Counted from the stretch's first letter, positions 25,540 through 34,251 are shown. The stretch: 64,000 nucleotides of DNA from Salipiger bermudensis (GCF_019801965.1 NZ_JAHVIA010000001.1:62001-126000), one strand, 5' to 3'. Notes: generated by a model not told the origin, from the sequence alone. Program-made: numbers and translations.

Positions 25540-25908
25540 ATGGTGAAACGTCTCCTGCTCCTGATCGTTCTTTCGCTGTCCGGACTGATGCTCGTGATCT
25601 CTCCGGTCGCGGCAATGGAGACGTCGTCACATGCTCCGTGCCGCGCATCGATGGCGGTTACGGAGCATGCTCAGGCACATGACATGCATCACGGTCATTC
25701 CGCATCGCCGTCGCAAGCGTCCGAAGCCGCGCATGAGCTCGCTGATGGCTCCACCTGTTGCGACCACGGATGTCTGCCCGACGCCGCCGCGTTTTCCACA
25801 CAGCCCAAGCCGTTCTCCAAAGTGTCGCCCGTCCTGTCCACTTGGAGCGACAGCGACAACGTCGACCTGACCGGTCCGCCGGGCCTAAGGCGACCGCCGA
25901 AAGCCTGA
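25540..25908 (+). CDS. Small secreted Cys/His-rich protein
   Basis: 122 residues from the ATG at 25540. A hydrophobic signal segment (MVKRLLLLIVLSLSGLMLVI) ends near residue 26. The mature part has HDMHHGH, then TCCDHGC, and a Pro/Arg-rich end PPGLRRPPKA. Cys and His clusters suggest binding of a soft metal such as copper. It opens the rightward half of the copper island. The layout (signal, His/Cys cluster, PP tail) recalls CopL-type proteins and the protein at 32261-32593, but I cannot assign it to a family with certainty. Confidence 0.65.
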   Translation: MVKRLLLLIVLSLSGLMLVISPVAAMETSSHAPCRASMAVTEHAQAHDMHHGHSASPSQASEAAHELADGSTCCDHGCLPDAAAFSTQPKPFSKVSPVLSTWSDSDNVDLTGPPGLRRPPKA

Positions 25909-25970
25909 TTTTCCCGTCATGGCACGCGCCAGCGTGCCGGTCCTGAAAATCGTGCTTTCGGAGTTTCTGA

Positions 25971-26189
25971 ATGAAAATCTTCTTCGCGGCTGCCGTGCCG
26001 CTGGTGCTTGCGGGCTGCACAGAGCCCGTGGCGCTTCCCGTGGCGGGGCCGCTGACCCGCGCCGCCTCTCCCGACACGTTCACGCCAGCGCCATCAGGCC
26101 CGGCGATCGATTACACGGCACATAGAATTGCCGAACCCGCAGATTGGCGGCAACTCAACGATGCGCAGGCGCCGGGAGCCGGGTCATGA
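25971..26189 (+). CDS. Small lipoprotein preceding the efflux protein
   Basis: 72 residues. GGAG lies 7 bases before the ATG. A lipobox LAGC at residues 13-16 follows a short hydrophobic stretch, so it should be a lipid-anchored envelope protein. The mature part is Pro/Ala-rich with no recognised domain. Its stop overlaps the start of the TolC-like gene (ATGA at 26186-26189), which implies translational coupling and a joint role at the outer membrane. Confidence 0.7.
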   Translation: MKIFFAAAVPLVLAGCTEPVALPVAGPLTRAASPDTFTPAPSGPAIDYTAHRIAEPADWRQLNDAQAPGAGS

Positions 26190-27589
26190 CCCGCCCGAGA
26201 GCCGCCGTGCTGTTGCTTCCCCTCCTGATCGCGGCCTGCGCCGATCAGGCGACCATCGCCACTGCCTCTGCGCCCCGGGCCGGGTTCGCCTTCGTGACCG
26301 ATGGCGCGCGGCGCGCAACCGGAAACGAGAGCGCCTGGGCGCAATCCGCTGCCGAGATCGCTGCGACCGAAGCCCGTGTGCGCGGCCTGATCGCCGGAAA
26401 GACCATCGGCCCCGACACCGCGGTGCAGGTCGCCCTGATGAACAATCGCGGGCTTCAGGCGGCATATGCCGAGCTCGGGCTTTCTGCGACCGACCTGTGG
26501 GAAGCCGCGATCGGCACACCCGCCAGCCTCGAGCTGTCGCTCGGGAGCATCGGAGAAGCCGGTCTGGCCCGCTCGCTCGAAGCCACCGTGACGGGTGCGA
26601 TCCTCGATCTTGCCACGCGCGACGCGCGCATTTCCATTGCCGAGACGCATTTTCGGCAGGCCCAGCTCGCCGCGCTTGGGGAGACCGTGTCCCTTGCGGC
26701 CGAGACCCGGCAGGCCTGGATCGATGCGGTCTCTGCCTTCGAGGCGGCATCCCTGATCGGCCGGGCACAGAACACTGCCGACGCCGCCTCGGAACTCGCC
26801 GCCGAACTCGGGCGGACCGGGGCGATGAACCGAGCCGATCAGGCGCGGGAGCATGTCTTCACCGCCGAGCTTGCCGCCGAGCGCGCCGATGCCCGGCTCG
26901 AGGCGCAGCTCGCCAAGGAAAGACTGACGCGCCTGATGGGGCTGTGGGAGAGCGACATCGCCTACTACGTCCCCGATGCGCTGCCGTCACTGCCCGGGAG
27001 GCAACCGGGCCGAAGCGACGCCGAGCGGCTCGCCATGCAGCACCGGACCGACCTCGCGATCAGCCGCCTCGAGCTCGAGGCCGTGGCGCGGGAATACCGG
27101 TTGGACAGCGCCACGCGGATGCTCAGCGACATCGAGATCGTCGCAGGTGTCGATGCGACACGCAGCGACGAGGGTGACACCGAGACCGAACGCGTGCTGG
27201 ACGCCAGCCTCGAGATCCCGATCTACGACACGGGCAGGCTGGTCTCGCGCCGGGCAGAGCTCGCCTACATGCGCGCCGCCAGTGAGCTGGCGCAGCAGGC
27301 GGTCGATGCGCGCTCCGAAGCTCGCTCCGCCCATGCAGCGGTGACGGGCAAATACCGCATCGCGCGGCACTGGCGCGACGAGGTGCTGCCGCTGCGCCGC
27401 GAAATCGATGCCGAGGCGCTCAAGAGCTACAACGGCATGCTGACCTCGACTTTCGAGCTGATCTCTGACGCCCGAGACGGGCTCGAAGCGCAGCTCTCGA
27501 CCGCTGAAGCGAAGGCCGATTACTGGCGCGCCGAGGCCGACCTTGCCGCCGTCATCTGGGGCGGCGCATCCATGGGAGACAGCGAATGA
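26186..27589 (+). CDS. TolC-family outer-membrane efflux lipoprotein
   Basis: 467 residues. The start overlaps the previous stop, with GGGAG upstream. A lipoprotein signal (LLIAAC) ends near residue 16. Long alpha-helical stretches rich in Ala, Glu and Arg follow, with two related halves typical of outer-membrane factors (LEAAIGTPASLELSLGS, AERADARLEAQLAKERL). CusC-like proteins form the outer-membrane channel of metal efflux pumps. No inner-membrane RND pump or periplasmic adaptor lies in the window. Its stop overlaps the multicopper oxidase start by 4 bases. Confidence 0.85.
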   Translation: MTRPRAAVLLLPLLIAACADQATIATASAPRAGFAFVTDGARRATGNESAWAQSAAEIAATEARVRGLIAGKTIGPDTAVQVALMNNRGLQAAYAELGLSATDLWEAAIGTPASLELSLGSIGEAGLARSLEATVTGAILDLATRDARISIAETHFRQAQLAALGETVSLAAETRQAWIDAVSAFEAASLIGRAQNTADAASELAAELGRTGAMNRADQAREHVFTAELAAERADARLEAQLAKERLTRLMGLWESDIAYYVPDALPSLPGRQPGRSDAERLAMQHRTDLAISRLELEAVAREYRLDSATRMLSDIEIVAGVDATRSDEGDTETERVLDASLEIPIYDTGRLVSRRAELAYMRAASELAQQAVDARSEARSAHAAVTGKYRIARHWRDEVLPLRREIDAEALKSYNGMLTSTFELISDARDGLEAQLSTAEAKADYWRAEADLAAVIWGGASMGDSE

Positions 27590-28938
27590 ACCGCAGACAA
27601 CTCCTCGCAGGCGGCGCCGGTGCCGTCCTGGCCTCGGCGGCGGCCGCCGAAACCCGCTTCCGCGATCTGCCCGAGGCGGCCGCGACCGACAGCCCCTACA
27701 CACAGGTTCCGCCACGCCCCGGAAACGGGCCCGACTACAACCCGGTGGTCACGCTGAACGGCTGGTCGCTGCCGTGGCGCATGAATGGCAACGTCAAGGA
27801 GTTCCATCTCGTCGCCGAGCCGGTCGAGCGCATCATGGCCGATGGCATGATGGCGCGCCTCTGGGGCTACAATGGCCAGTCCACCGGCCCCACCATCGAG
27901 GCGGTCGAGGGGGAGCGGGTACGGATCTACGTCACCAACCGCCTCCCGGAACACACCTCGGTGCATTGGCACGGGCTGATCCTGCCCTCGGGGATGGATG
28001 GTGTCGGGGGCCTCTCGCACCCGGCGATCCCGCCGGGCAAGACCTTCGTCTACGAGTTCGACCTGACCAAGTCTGGCACCTTCATGTATCACCCCCATGC
28101 GGACGAGATGGTGCAGATGGCGATGGGCATGATGGGGCTTTTCATCGTGCATCCGCGCGATCCGGCCTTCATGCCGGTCGATCGCGATTTCGCCTTCCTG
28201 CTGGCGGCCTATGACATCGATCCGGGGACCTATATCCCGCGCGTCGCCGAAATGACCGACTTCAACATGTGGACGTGGAACAGCCGGATCTTTCCCGACA
28301 TCGACCCGCTCGTGGTGAACAAGGGAGACCGGGTGCGGGTGCGCTGCGGCAACCTGACGATGACCAACCACCCGATCCACATGCATGGCTACGATTTCGA
28401 GGTGACCTGCACCGATGGCGGCTGGGTGCCAAAGAGTGCCCGCTGGCCGGAGGTGTCGATCGACATTCCCGTGGGCGCCATGCGCGCCTACGAGTTCGAC
28501 GCGGTGCATGAGGGCGACTGGGCGATCCACTGCCACAAGTCGCACCACACGATGAACGCGATGGGTCACGACCTGCCCACGTTCATCGGCACCGACAAGC
28601 GCAGGCTGACCCAGATGATCCGCCGTCAGCAGCCGGGCTACATGCCGATGGGCACTGCAGGGATGGCCGACATGGGCGAGATGTCGATGGAGCTGCCCGA
28701 CAACACCGTGCCGATGATGACCGGCTGGGGCCCGTTCGGGCCGCTCGAGATGGGTGGCATGTTCTCGGTGGTCAAGGTCCGCGAGGGCATCGCCCCCGAC
28801 GATTACTCGGATCCCGGCTGGTATCAGAACCCCCCCGGCACGCAGGCCTGGGAATGGACCGGCGAGCTCCCCGAGGAGGCCCGCAACGACAGCCCGGCCA
28901 CCATCCTGACCGCGAAGAACCACCTCAACCACGACTGA
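27586..28938 (+). CDS. Multicopper oxidase (CopA-like), periplasmic
   Basis: 450 residues. The N-terminus has a double Arg followed by a hydrophobic stretch ending in AAAAE, fitting a Tat-type signal. All four copper-ligand clusters are visible: HWHG (about 128), HPHAD (about 168), HPIHMHG (about 265) and HCHKSHH (about 320). Met-rich stretches (MVQMAMGMMG; PMGTAGMADMGEMSMELP) suggest extra Cu(I) binding. Such enzymes oxidise Cu(I) to the less toxic Cu(II). It is coupled to the efflux protein by an ATGA overlap and followed by a CusF-like gene, so it forms the core of a copper tolerance operon. Confidence 0.92.
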   Translation: MNRRQLLAGGAGAVLASAAAAETRFRDLPEAAATDSPYTQVPPRPGNGPDYNPVVTLNGWSLPWRMNGNVKEFHLVAEPVERIMADGMMARLWGYNGQSTGPTIEAVEGERVRIYVTNRLPEHTSVHWHGLILPSGMDGVGGLSHPAIPPGKTFVYEFDLTKSGTFMYHPHADEMVQMAMGMMGLFIVHPRDPAFMPVDRDFAFLLAAYDIDPGTYIPRVAEMTDFNMWTWNSRIFPDIDPLVVNKGDRVRVRCGNLTMTNHPIHMHGYDFEVTCTDGGWVPKSARWPEVSIDIPVGAMRAYEFDAVHEGDWAIHCHKSHHTMNAMGHDLPTFIGTDKRRLTQMIRRQQPGYMPMGTAGMADMGEMSMELPDNTVPMMTGWGPFGPLEMGGMFSVVKVREGIAPDDYSDPGWYQNPPGTQAWEWTGELPEEARNDSPATILTAKNHLNHD

Positions 28939-28997
28939 CCTTTCCCGGCGCCCCGGTGCGCCGGGCGCCTCACACAGCGTCTCGAAAGGAGACCCCC

Positions 28998-29294
28998 ATG
29001 AAGATCCTCACCGCCCTTGCCGTCACCCTTGCCATGTCCGGTGCCGCCTTCGCCCAGATGTCGCATGGTGACATGCCGATGAGCCACGGGACCATTACCA
29101 AGATCGACACCAAGTGGAACAAGGTGACCATCGATCACGGCCCGCTCGAGAGCCTCGACATGCCCGCCATGAAGATGGTCTTCGACCTCGCGGATCCGTC
29201 GATGATGGACAGCCTGTCTGAAGGTCAGGAGATCACCTTCTCCGCGGACCGGGTGAACGGAAAACTGACCGTCACCGAGATCGCGACCGAGTGA
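28998..29294 (+). CDS. CusF-like periplasmic copper-binding protein
   Basis: 98 residues. AAAGGAG is 6 bases before the ATG. A signal peptide ends AAFAQ (about residue 20). The mature protein has the CusF small barrel pattern with ligands typical of Cu(I)/Ag(I) chaperones: His in VTIDHGPLESLDMPAMKM, with W in TKWNKV and the Met pair MPAMKM. CusF passes copper to efflux systems. It lies 59 bp after the oxidase gene, with a short hairpin between. Confidence 0.9.
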   Translation: MKILTALAVTLAMSGAAFAQMSHGDMPMSHGTITKIDTKWNKVTIDHGPLESLDMPAMKMVFDLADPSMMDSLSEGQEITFSADRVNGKLTVTEIATE

Positions 29295-29334
29295 CGCGCT
29301 GACGGGTCGTTCATGGCCCGCTTGAAAGGACACC

Positions 29335-29368
29335 AGGGCCCGTGCCGGCACATGCCGGGGCGGGCCCT
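29335..29368 (+). terminator. Hairpin after cusF-like gene
   Basis: Outer stem AGGGCCCG / CGGGCCCT with an inner CCGGC / GCCGG, followed by CCTGTTT. It begins 40 bases after the stop and probably ends the 25540-29294 transcript at least partly. Confidence 0.55.
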
Positions 29369-29468
29369 CCTGTTTCGGCGAGGGATGGAGAGCGTTTGCG
29401 GCATCTCAAGGTCGCGTGGACCTAATGGGCACAAACTGGCCTCCCGACTCATGGATAGGGAGGATGCC

Positions 29469-29774
29469 ATGAAACGTCTCATCGCTTTTTTCTCCGTGCT
29501 GACCACGCCTGCGCTGGCTGATCAGGGAGAGTATTCCGGCCATATGATGGACTGGGGCTACGGCCACAGCATCGGCATGCTGTTCGGCCCCGTCCTCTGG
29601 CTCGTCGTTCTGGGGCTGGTGGTGGCAGGCGTCATCTGGCTGGTGCGCCGCACCGATGGCGGACCGGCGCCGCGGTCCGCGACTGACGCACGTGCCGAGC
29701 TAGATATGCGCCTTGCCCGCGGCGAAATCGACGCCGAGGATTACGAGGCCCGCCGGAAGCTGCTGTCGAGCTGA
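29469..29774 (+). CDS. SHOCT-domain membrane protein
   Basis: 101 residues from the ATG at 29469, with GGGAGG upstream. An N-terminal signal or first membrane segment is followed by one strong membrane helix (about 38-60, MLFGPVLWLVVLGLVVAGVI). A C-terminal SHOCT motif (RAELDMRLARGEIDAEDYEARRKLL split over 74-98) ends the protein. Such proteins are frequent in copper and silver clusters but their role is undefined. It is separated from the cusF-like gene by the hairpin, so it may have its own promoter. Confidence 0.85.
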   Translation: MKRLIAFFSVLTTPALADQGEYSGHMMDWGYGHSIGMLFGPVLWLVVLGLVVAGVIWLVRRTDGGPAPRSATDARAELDMRLARGEIDAEDYEARRKLLSS

Positions 29775-29868
29775 CATAAGGGCGGAGTCCGATACGAGCC
29801 CCGGCCCGGGAGACCACCCGAGCCGGAAAGAGATGGAGCGCGCAGAGCACTCGCTGCGCCTTGGCGGC

Positions 29869-30303
29869 TTACTCGCGGTAGGTCGAGTGGCAGGCCTTGC
29901 AGGTGGCCCCGAGCTGACCGAGCACCGGGCCGAGATCCGAGGGAGCCGAGACGGTGCCGGCGAGCCGCTCAGCCAAGGTCTCTGCCTCGCGCGCGTGTTC
30001 GGTGAAGCTGTCCCACTGCTCCCAGATCACCGGCAGGGCCTCGGATTTCGGGTCCGTCGCCGGGGTTTCGAACATCGCCGGCACCTGAGCCGATTGCGCG
30101 GCGATCTCGATCAGTGCCGCGTTCACCGCATCCGCGTCGAAGGCCGTCTCCCCCTTGGCCATGCTGCCGATCACCTTCATCTGGTCGCTGATGCTGCTCA
30201 TCACCATCATGCGGGCCATGACATCCTTGTTGGTGACCCCGCTATGCGCGAGCGCAGCGGTGCCAGCCGTGATCAAAACCAGTGCGATTGCCGTCTTCTT
30301 CAT
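29869..30303 (-). CDS. Cytochrome c' family protein
   Basis: 144 residues. A signal peptide (MKKTAIALVLITAGTAALAH) comes first. A four-helix-bundle pattern follows, with the haem motif CKACH near the C-terminus (about 135), the position that defines class II cytochrome c'. Met residues around 31-42 are plausible near the distal face. Cytochromes c' bind NO or serve in electron transfer and are found repeatedly beside copper oxidases. It is the last gene of the leftward half of the island and converges with the SHOCT gene. Confidence 0.9.
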   Translation of the reverse strand: MKKTAIALVLITAGTAALAHSGVTNKDVMARMMVMSSISDQMKVIGSMAKGETAFDADAVNAALIEIAAQSAQVPAMFETPATDPKSEALPVIWEQWDSFTEHAREAETLAERLAGTVSAPSDLGPVLGQLGATCKACHSTYRE

Positions 30304-30354
30304 TCCTGTTGGTCCTTCTTCTTATGTTTGATGAATATTTGCCTGCCTGCCCTG

Positions 30355-31743
30355 TCAGGCGACCTCGATCCACGTCGTCATGCCGGATGCGGCATGCGCG
30401 AGCATGTGGCAGTGAAACAGCCACTTTCCGGGGTTGTCCGACGCGAAAGCGATCTCGAGCGGCACCTGCGGCAGGCTGAGGATCGTGTCGCGCAGCGGGC
30501 CGAGGCTGCCATCCGCGCGGATTTCGCGGAAATGCATCCCGTGCAGGTGCATGGCGTGGGGAAAGACCGTCTCGTTGGTCAGTCGCAGCCGCACCGTCTC
30601 GCCCCGCGAGAGGCTGGCGAAGGGCGTGTCGCTGCGCCCGGCCTGACCGGCCAGCGCCCAGAACTGACCGCGCGAGGCCAACTCGCGCAAGCCGAGACGC
30701 TGGCCCTCGAAAACCGCGCTCTCCATGCCGGCCATGGCACCGCCCTCCATCGCCATCTCGAGCTGCCGCGCCCCGGCGAGCTCGGGCAGATCGGTGCGCG
30801 GGTTGGGCGGCAGTGCCTTTGGTGCAGGGCGCGCGGCCCGGGCGCTGCTGCCGGAGATGGTCATGTCGGCGAGCGCCACCCAGCCGTCATCGTCTTGTTG
30901 CATCAGGAGCCCGGCGGGTTCGCCCTCTTCGGCGATCACATCGACGATCAGATCGATCCGCTGTGCCGGGGCGAGGATGATTTCGCCAGCGAGAGCCTCC
31001 GGGGTGTCGAGCGGCATGCCGTCGAGCGCCACCGTCCAGCCAACCATGCCCTGCAGGCGCAGCACGAAAATCCGGGCGTTGGCGGCATTGATCAGCCGCA
31101 GCCGCAGGCGATCATGCCTCCGGGAGGTCAGCGCGAAATCGTAGCGCCCGTTGACCCCCACGAGGTTCCCGGTGCGCCCGCCGTGGCTCATCATCATCGG
31201 GTGCCCGATGGGCTCGATGAAGCCACCGGTCTCGGGATCGAGCAGCCAGTCATCCAGCATCAGGATCTCGTCGCGGTCGACATCCGGCGCCTCGGGCTCG
31301 TCGACGATCAGCGGCCCCGAAAGCCCGCGCGCCACCTGCTCCATCGAGTTGGTGTGGGCGTGATACCAGTAGGTTCCGGCATCGGGCAGCGCGAAGTCGT
31401 AGTCGAACACCGCGCCCGGGGCGACGGGGTCCTGTGTGAGCCCCGCGACGCCGTCCATCGCGTTGTCGATGCGGATGCCGTGCCAGTGTACCGAGGTTGG
31501 CACGTCAAGCGCGTTCACCAGCCGCCGTTGCAGGCGCGCGCCCTGCCTGGCGCGGATCAGGCTGCCAGGAATGGTGCCGTCATAGCTCCACACCTCGGTG
31601 GCCGGGTAGCCCTCGGGCGCGATCTGGACCGAGGCCTTGCGGGCGGTGAGCTCCGACGCGGGGCTGGCGAAGGCCGGTCGCGCGACGGCGGCGGCGGCGA
31701 GACCGGCGCAGAGGGCACGGCGTGTAATGGTTGGTCCTGTCAT
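30355..31743 (-). CDS. Multicopper oxidase (CueO/laccase type), Tat-exported
   Basis: 462 residues from the ATG at 31743; the signal has ITRRALCAGLAAAAVA, a Tat-like twin Arg. Copper clusters HWHG (about 85), HAHTN (about 128), HAMHLHG (about 385) and HCHMLAH (about 440) complete the T1/T2/T3 set. It is a three-domain form and distinct from the CopA-like enzyme at 27586-28938, with Met-rich parts confined to MAMEGGAMAGM. It starts one base after the stop of the cytochrome c gene and so is cotranslated with it, suggesting that the cytochrome exchanges electrons with the oxidase. Confidence 0.92.
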   Translation of the reverse strand: MTGPTITRRALCAGLAAAAVARPAFASPASELTARKASVQIAPEGYPATEVWSYDGTIPGSLIRARQGARLQRRLVNALDVPTSVHWHGIRIDNAMDGVAGLTQDPVAPGAVFDYDFALPDAGTYWYHAHTNSMEQVARGLSGPLIVDEPEAPDVDRDEILMLDDWLLDPETGGFIEPIGHPMMMSHGGRTGNLVGVNGRYDFALTSRRHDRLRLRLINAANARIFVLRLQGMVGWTVALDGMPLDTPEALAGEIILAPAQRIDLIVDVIAEEGEPAGLLMQQDDDGWVALADMTISGSSARAARPAPKALPPNPRTDLPELAGARQLEMAMEGGAMAGMESAVFEGQRLGLRELASRGQFWALAGQAGRSDTPFASLSRGETVRLRLTNETVFPHAMHLHGMHFREIRADGSLGPLRDTILSLPQVPLEIAFASDNPGKWLFHCHMLAHAASGMTTWIEVA

Positions 31744-31744
31744 C

Positions 31745-32176
31745 TCAATCGATCCCGTTGGCGCGCTGCAATTCACGCACGTAAGTGACGATCCCGGCAA
31801 CATCGGCGCGGGTCAGCCCCTGCTGCGGCGGCATGTTTCCGAAGCTCCAGTGATGCGCCCGCACGCCGCGCTCTACCGCCACGAAGAAGGCCATGTCGGC
31901 ATGGTGCGAGGGCTCGTAGATCTCGTGCACCAGCGGCGGGCCCGCGCCGTCGAAACCTGCGCCGTTCGCGCCGTGGCAATCGGCACAGACCGCATCGAAG
32001 GCGCGCTTTCCGAGCTGCGCCTCGGAGGACAGCGTCTCGGGCAGGCTGACCGCGGCAAGGGCGCTTCCGACGGGCTGTTGCGCCGTGGCGGGGCCGGTTT
32101 CGCCGGGCGCGAGAAACGCCCAGGCGGCGGCTGCCAGGCCGAGGCCCAGTGCCCCGGAGATGAGGTAGGTTTTCAT
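31745..32176 (-). CDS. Class I cytochrome c, membrane-anchored or periplasmic
   Basis: 143 residues from the ATG at 32176. The N-terminal hydrophobic segment (about 5-22) may be a signal or an anchor. The haem motif is CADCH near residue 64, and the Met ligand lies in GNMPPQQ (about 113). The GAGFDGAGPPLVHEIYEPSHH stretch (two pieces) is typical of small c-type cytochromes next to multicopper oxidases. It is tightly coupled to the oxidase gene. Confidence 0.88.
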   Translation of the reverse strand: MKTYLISGALGLGLAAAAWAFLAPGETGPATAQQPVGSALAAVSLPETLSSEAQLGKRAFDAVCADCHGANGAGFDGAGPPLVHEIYEPSHHADMAFFVAVERGVRAHHWSFGNMPPQQGLTRADVAGIVTYVRELQRANGID

Positions 32177-32260
32177 GAGGGGATGTCCTTTCCGCGCACG
32201 CGGGTCGGCGCCCGGTGCAATGCCTTTCACGGGATCGGTCCCGCGCCGAAGGGGGAAAGG

Positions 32261-32593
32261 TCAGCCGCGCGGAGGCGGCAGATCGGTCGGCATCGGCATC
32301 CCGGCGATGCGCCAGGAGCCGGGCAGTCGAAAGCGTGGTTGCGGCGCGGCGCGCAGCGGCAGCACATTCGTCGTTTCCATGAGCACCATCGCCGCGCAGC
32401 CGGTCAGGTGCGGACAGTCGTGAGACGCGTCGCTCCCCTGCCCGTCTCCAACGTTGGCGGCATCGGGGCAGTCCGGGCAGCCGGCCATGTGCGCCATCTC
32501 CCCGTCGCCCGACGCGCCATGCGCCATCGCCGCCCCGGGAAGGGCGAGCACGGCGAGACAGCCGGTCAGGAGGAGGATGAACAAGAGGCGCAC
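32261..32593 (-). CDS. Small secreted Cys/His/Met-rich protein
   Basis: 110 residues. The signal peptide ends AAMAHG (about residue 25). The mature part carries HMAGCPDCPD, then SHDCPHLTGC, and ends PMPTDLPPPRG. The spacing of Cys and His suggests metal binding. It resembles the protein at 25540-25908 in plan: signal, Cys/His cluster, hydrophobic middle, Pro-Arg tail. There is no firm family assignment. It lies within the leftward copper operon between the glutaredoxin-MauE gene and the cytochrome c gene. Confidence 0.7.
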   Translation of the reverse strand: MRLLFILLLTGCLAVLALPGAAMAHGASGDGEMAHMAGCPDCPDAANVGDGQGSDASHDCPHLTGCAAMVLMETTNVLPLRAAPQPRFRLPGSWRIAGMPMPTDLPPPRG

Positions 32594-32662
32594 AGTCTAT
32601 CCGAACAAGGGACCCGTGCAATCTGTCCCATCATCGGCGAACAGGTCAAGCACACAAGCCCG

Positions 32663-33424
32663 TCAGCCCATGAACGCCCGCGCGCCCATCCACAGCGCCA
32701 TGGCGACCATCATCACGTTCTCGGTCAGCGACACGAAGCCCAGCGGCACGTTCGACGACCCGCCAACGCAGGCGCATTTCAGCTCCCGCTTGTCGATATA
32801 GACCGCCTTGAACACGCTGACCGCGCCGATCGTCCCGATCACCAGCGCCACCGGCACCGAGATCCATGTCAGGGCGCCTGCGGTCATCAGGATGCCCGCC
32901 AGCGCCTCGCCGAAAGGGTAGATCTTGCCGTAGGGCACCCAGCGCCGGGCCAGAAGGTCGTAGTTGAGAAACATGGTCGAGAAGCTCTCGATGTCCTGCA
33001 GCTTCTGGATCGCGAGGATCGCCATCGACAGCGAGATGAACCACTCCACCGCGCGCAGGGTGAAGATCGTGCCATACTGGTGCCACGACAGCCCCAGCGC
33101 CAGCAGCGCCGCGACCGAGAAGATCGCGATGACGGGCTGGTAGCTGGTGTCGCTCTGCTCCTCCTTGGGCGGGTCAAGCTCGAAATGCACCCGCAGATCG
33201 TCATAGCCGCCGATGCGCGCGCCGTTGATGAAGGTCTGCGGCGTGGTCTTCACGCCGTGTTCGCGCTTGAATGCCTCGGTCTCCTCCTTGGTGGTCAGGT
33301 GGTGGTCTTCGACCTCGTAGCCCTGCCGCTCGAGCAGATCCTTGGACTTGAGCCCGAACGGGCAGAGATGGTCGGGCATGACCATGCGGTAGAGAACGGC
33401 GGTCGTGCTGGTGTCCTTGGGCAT
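32663..33424 (-). CDS. Glutaredoxin-MauE/DoxX fusion membrane protein
   Basis: 253 residues. Residues 1-85 are a glutaredoxin-like domain with LCPFG in the active-site position, i.e. a single Cys where CPYC is usual, then TTPQTFINGARIGGYDDL, a textbook glutaredoxin second half. Residues 95-250 are four membrane helices of the MauE type, with KCACVGGSSNVPLGFVSLTE near the end. MauE-like proteins handle disulfides or thiols across the membrane. It starts 2 bp after the DUF305 gene. In the copper island it may reduce cysteine or copper centres in the periplasm; that is inference. Confidence 0.85.
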   Translation of the reverse strand: MPKDTSTTAVLYRMVMPDHLCPFGLKSKDLLERQGYEVEDHHLTTKEETEAFKREHGVKTTPQTFINGARIGGYDDLRVHFELDPPKEEQSDTSYQPVIAIFSVAALLALGLSWHQYGTIFTLRAVEWFISLSMAILAIQKLQDIESFSTMFLNYDLLARRWVPYGKIYPFGEALAGILMTAGALTWISVPVALVIGTIGAVSVFKAVYIDKRELKCACVGGSSNVPLGFVSLTENVMMVAMALWMGARAFMG

Positions 33425-33426
33425 TC

Positions 33427-34251
33427 TCAGTCTCCTTCGCAGGTATATTGGCCACGGAAGCCGGCGGAATAGTCCGATCCGGCGGTGACGATGAGGTCCG
33501 AGAGATCGCCCGCATCGCGGCGCTCGGCGGAGAGCGGGCCGGCCGCAAAGCTGTCCTCGCCCTGGCGCTCCAGCCGCACGAGATCGCCGCTGATCTTCAT
33601 CGCGGCCGCCTCGGGGCCGACGGCCAGGACCGCCGGGCTGGTCTCGGTATAGGTGAAGCGACAGGTCGCGCCGTCGGGCAGGACGGTGGCGATCTCGTCG
33701 GCGGTAAGGAACTCGGGATCGACCTTGGCGACGACCTCGCTCGCCAGCGCCTCTTCGGCGCTCTTGAGCTGCGCGGTCTCGGACGGTGCCGAAGGCGCGG
33801 CTTCCCCGTTCGCGCCGATATCGGCGATCAGGAAACGCATCTCGGCGATTTCCTTGTCCTGCGCGTAGATGATGTCATCGGCGAGGGTCCGGACGCGGGG
33901 ATCGGTGATCCCGGCGCGCGACGAGGTCATGATCGCGATCGAATGGTGCGGGATCATCGCGCGCATGTAGGAGCGGTCCTGCACGGTCACCTGGCTGCGC
34001 ACCAGCCAGAGGCTCAGCGCGAAGACCAGCGCCGAACCCACGAAGATCGCGGCGTTCACCGCCTTGCTCGGATACATCCCGCGCATGAAGGCCAGCATGA
34101 CGAAAGCCATGACGGCCCCCATCAGGATCGCCATGTAGGTTCGGGTTTCCGAGAAGAACACGTGGCTCGGCAGGTAGGTGTTGAGATACATCAGCACGAA
34201 CATCACCACGATCGAGCTGGCGATCATCGCGAAGAACTTGGCATAGGGCAT
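33427..34251 (-). CDS. DUF305-type membrane protein
   Basis: 274 residues from the ATG at 34251, with GGAG 7 bases upstream. Three predicted membrane helices fill the first 95 residues. Next comes the DUF305 signature MRAMIPHHSIAIMTS, followed by QDKEIAEMRFLI, a ferritin-like helical hairpin. A C-terminal periplasmic tail of about 110 residues has CRFTYTETSP and ends GQYTCEGD, with a Cys pair that could form a disulfide. DUF305 proteins are recurrent in copper resistance loci. It heads the leftward series of six genes. Confidence 0.88.
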   Translation of the reverse strand: MPYAKFFAMIASSIVVMFVLMYLNTYLPSHVFFSETRTYMAILMGAVMAFVMLAFMRGMYPSKAVNAAIFVGSALVFALSLWLVRSQVTVQDRSYMRAMIPHHSIAIMTSSRAGITDPRVRTLADDIIYAQDKEIAEMRFLIADIGANGEAAPSAPSETAQLKSAEEALASEVVAKVDPEFLTADEIATVLPDGATCRFTYTETSPAVLAVGPEAAAMKISGDLVRLERQGEDSFAAGPLSAERRDAGDLSDLIVTAGSDYSAGFRGQYTCEGD

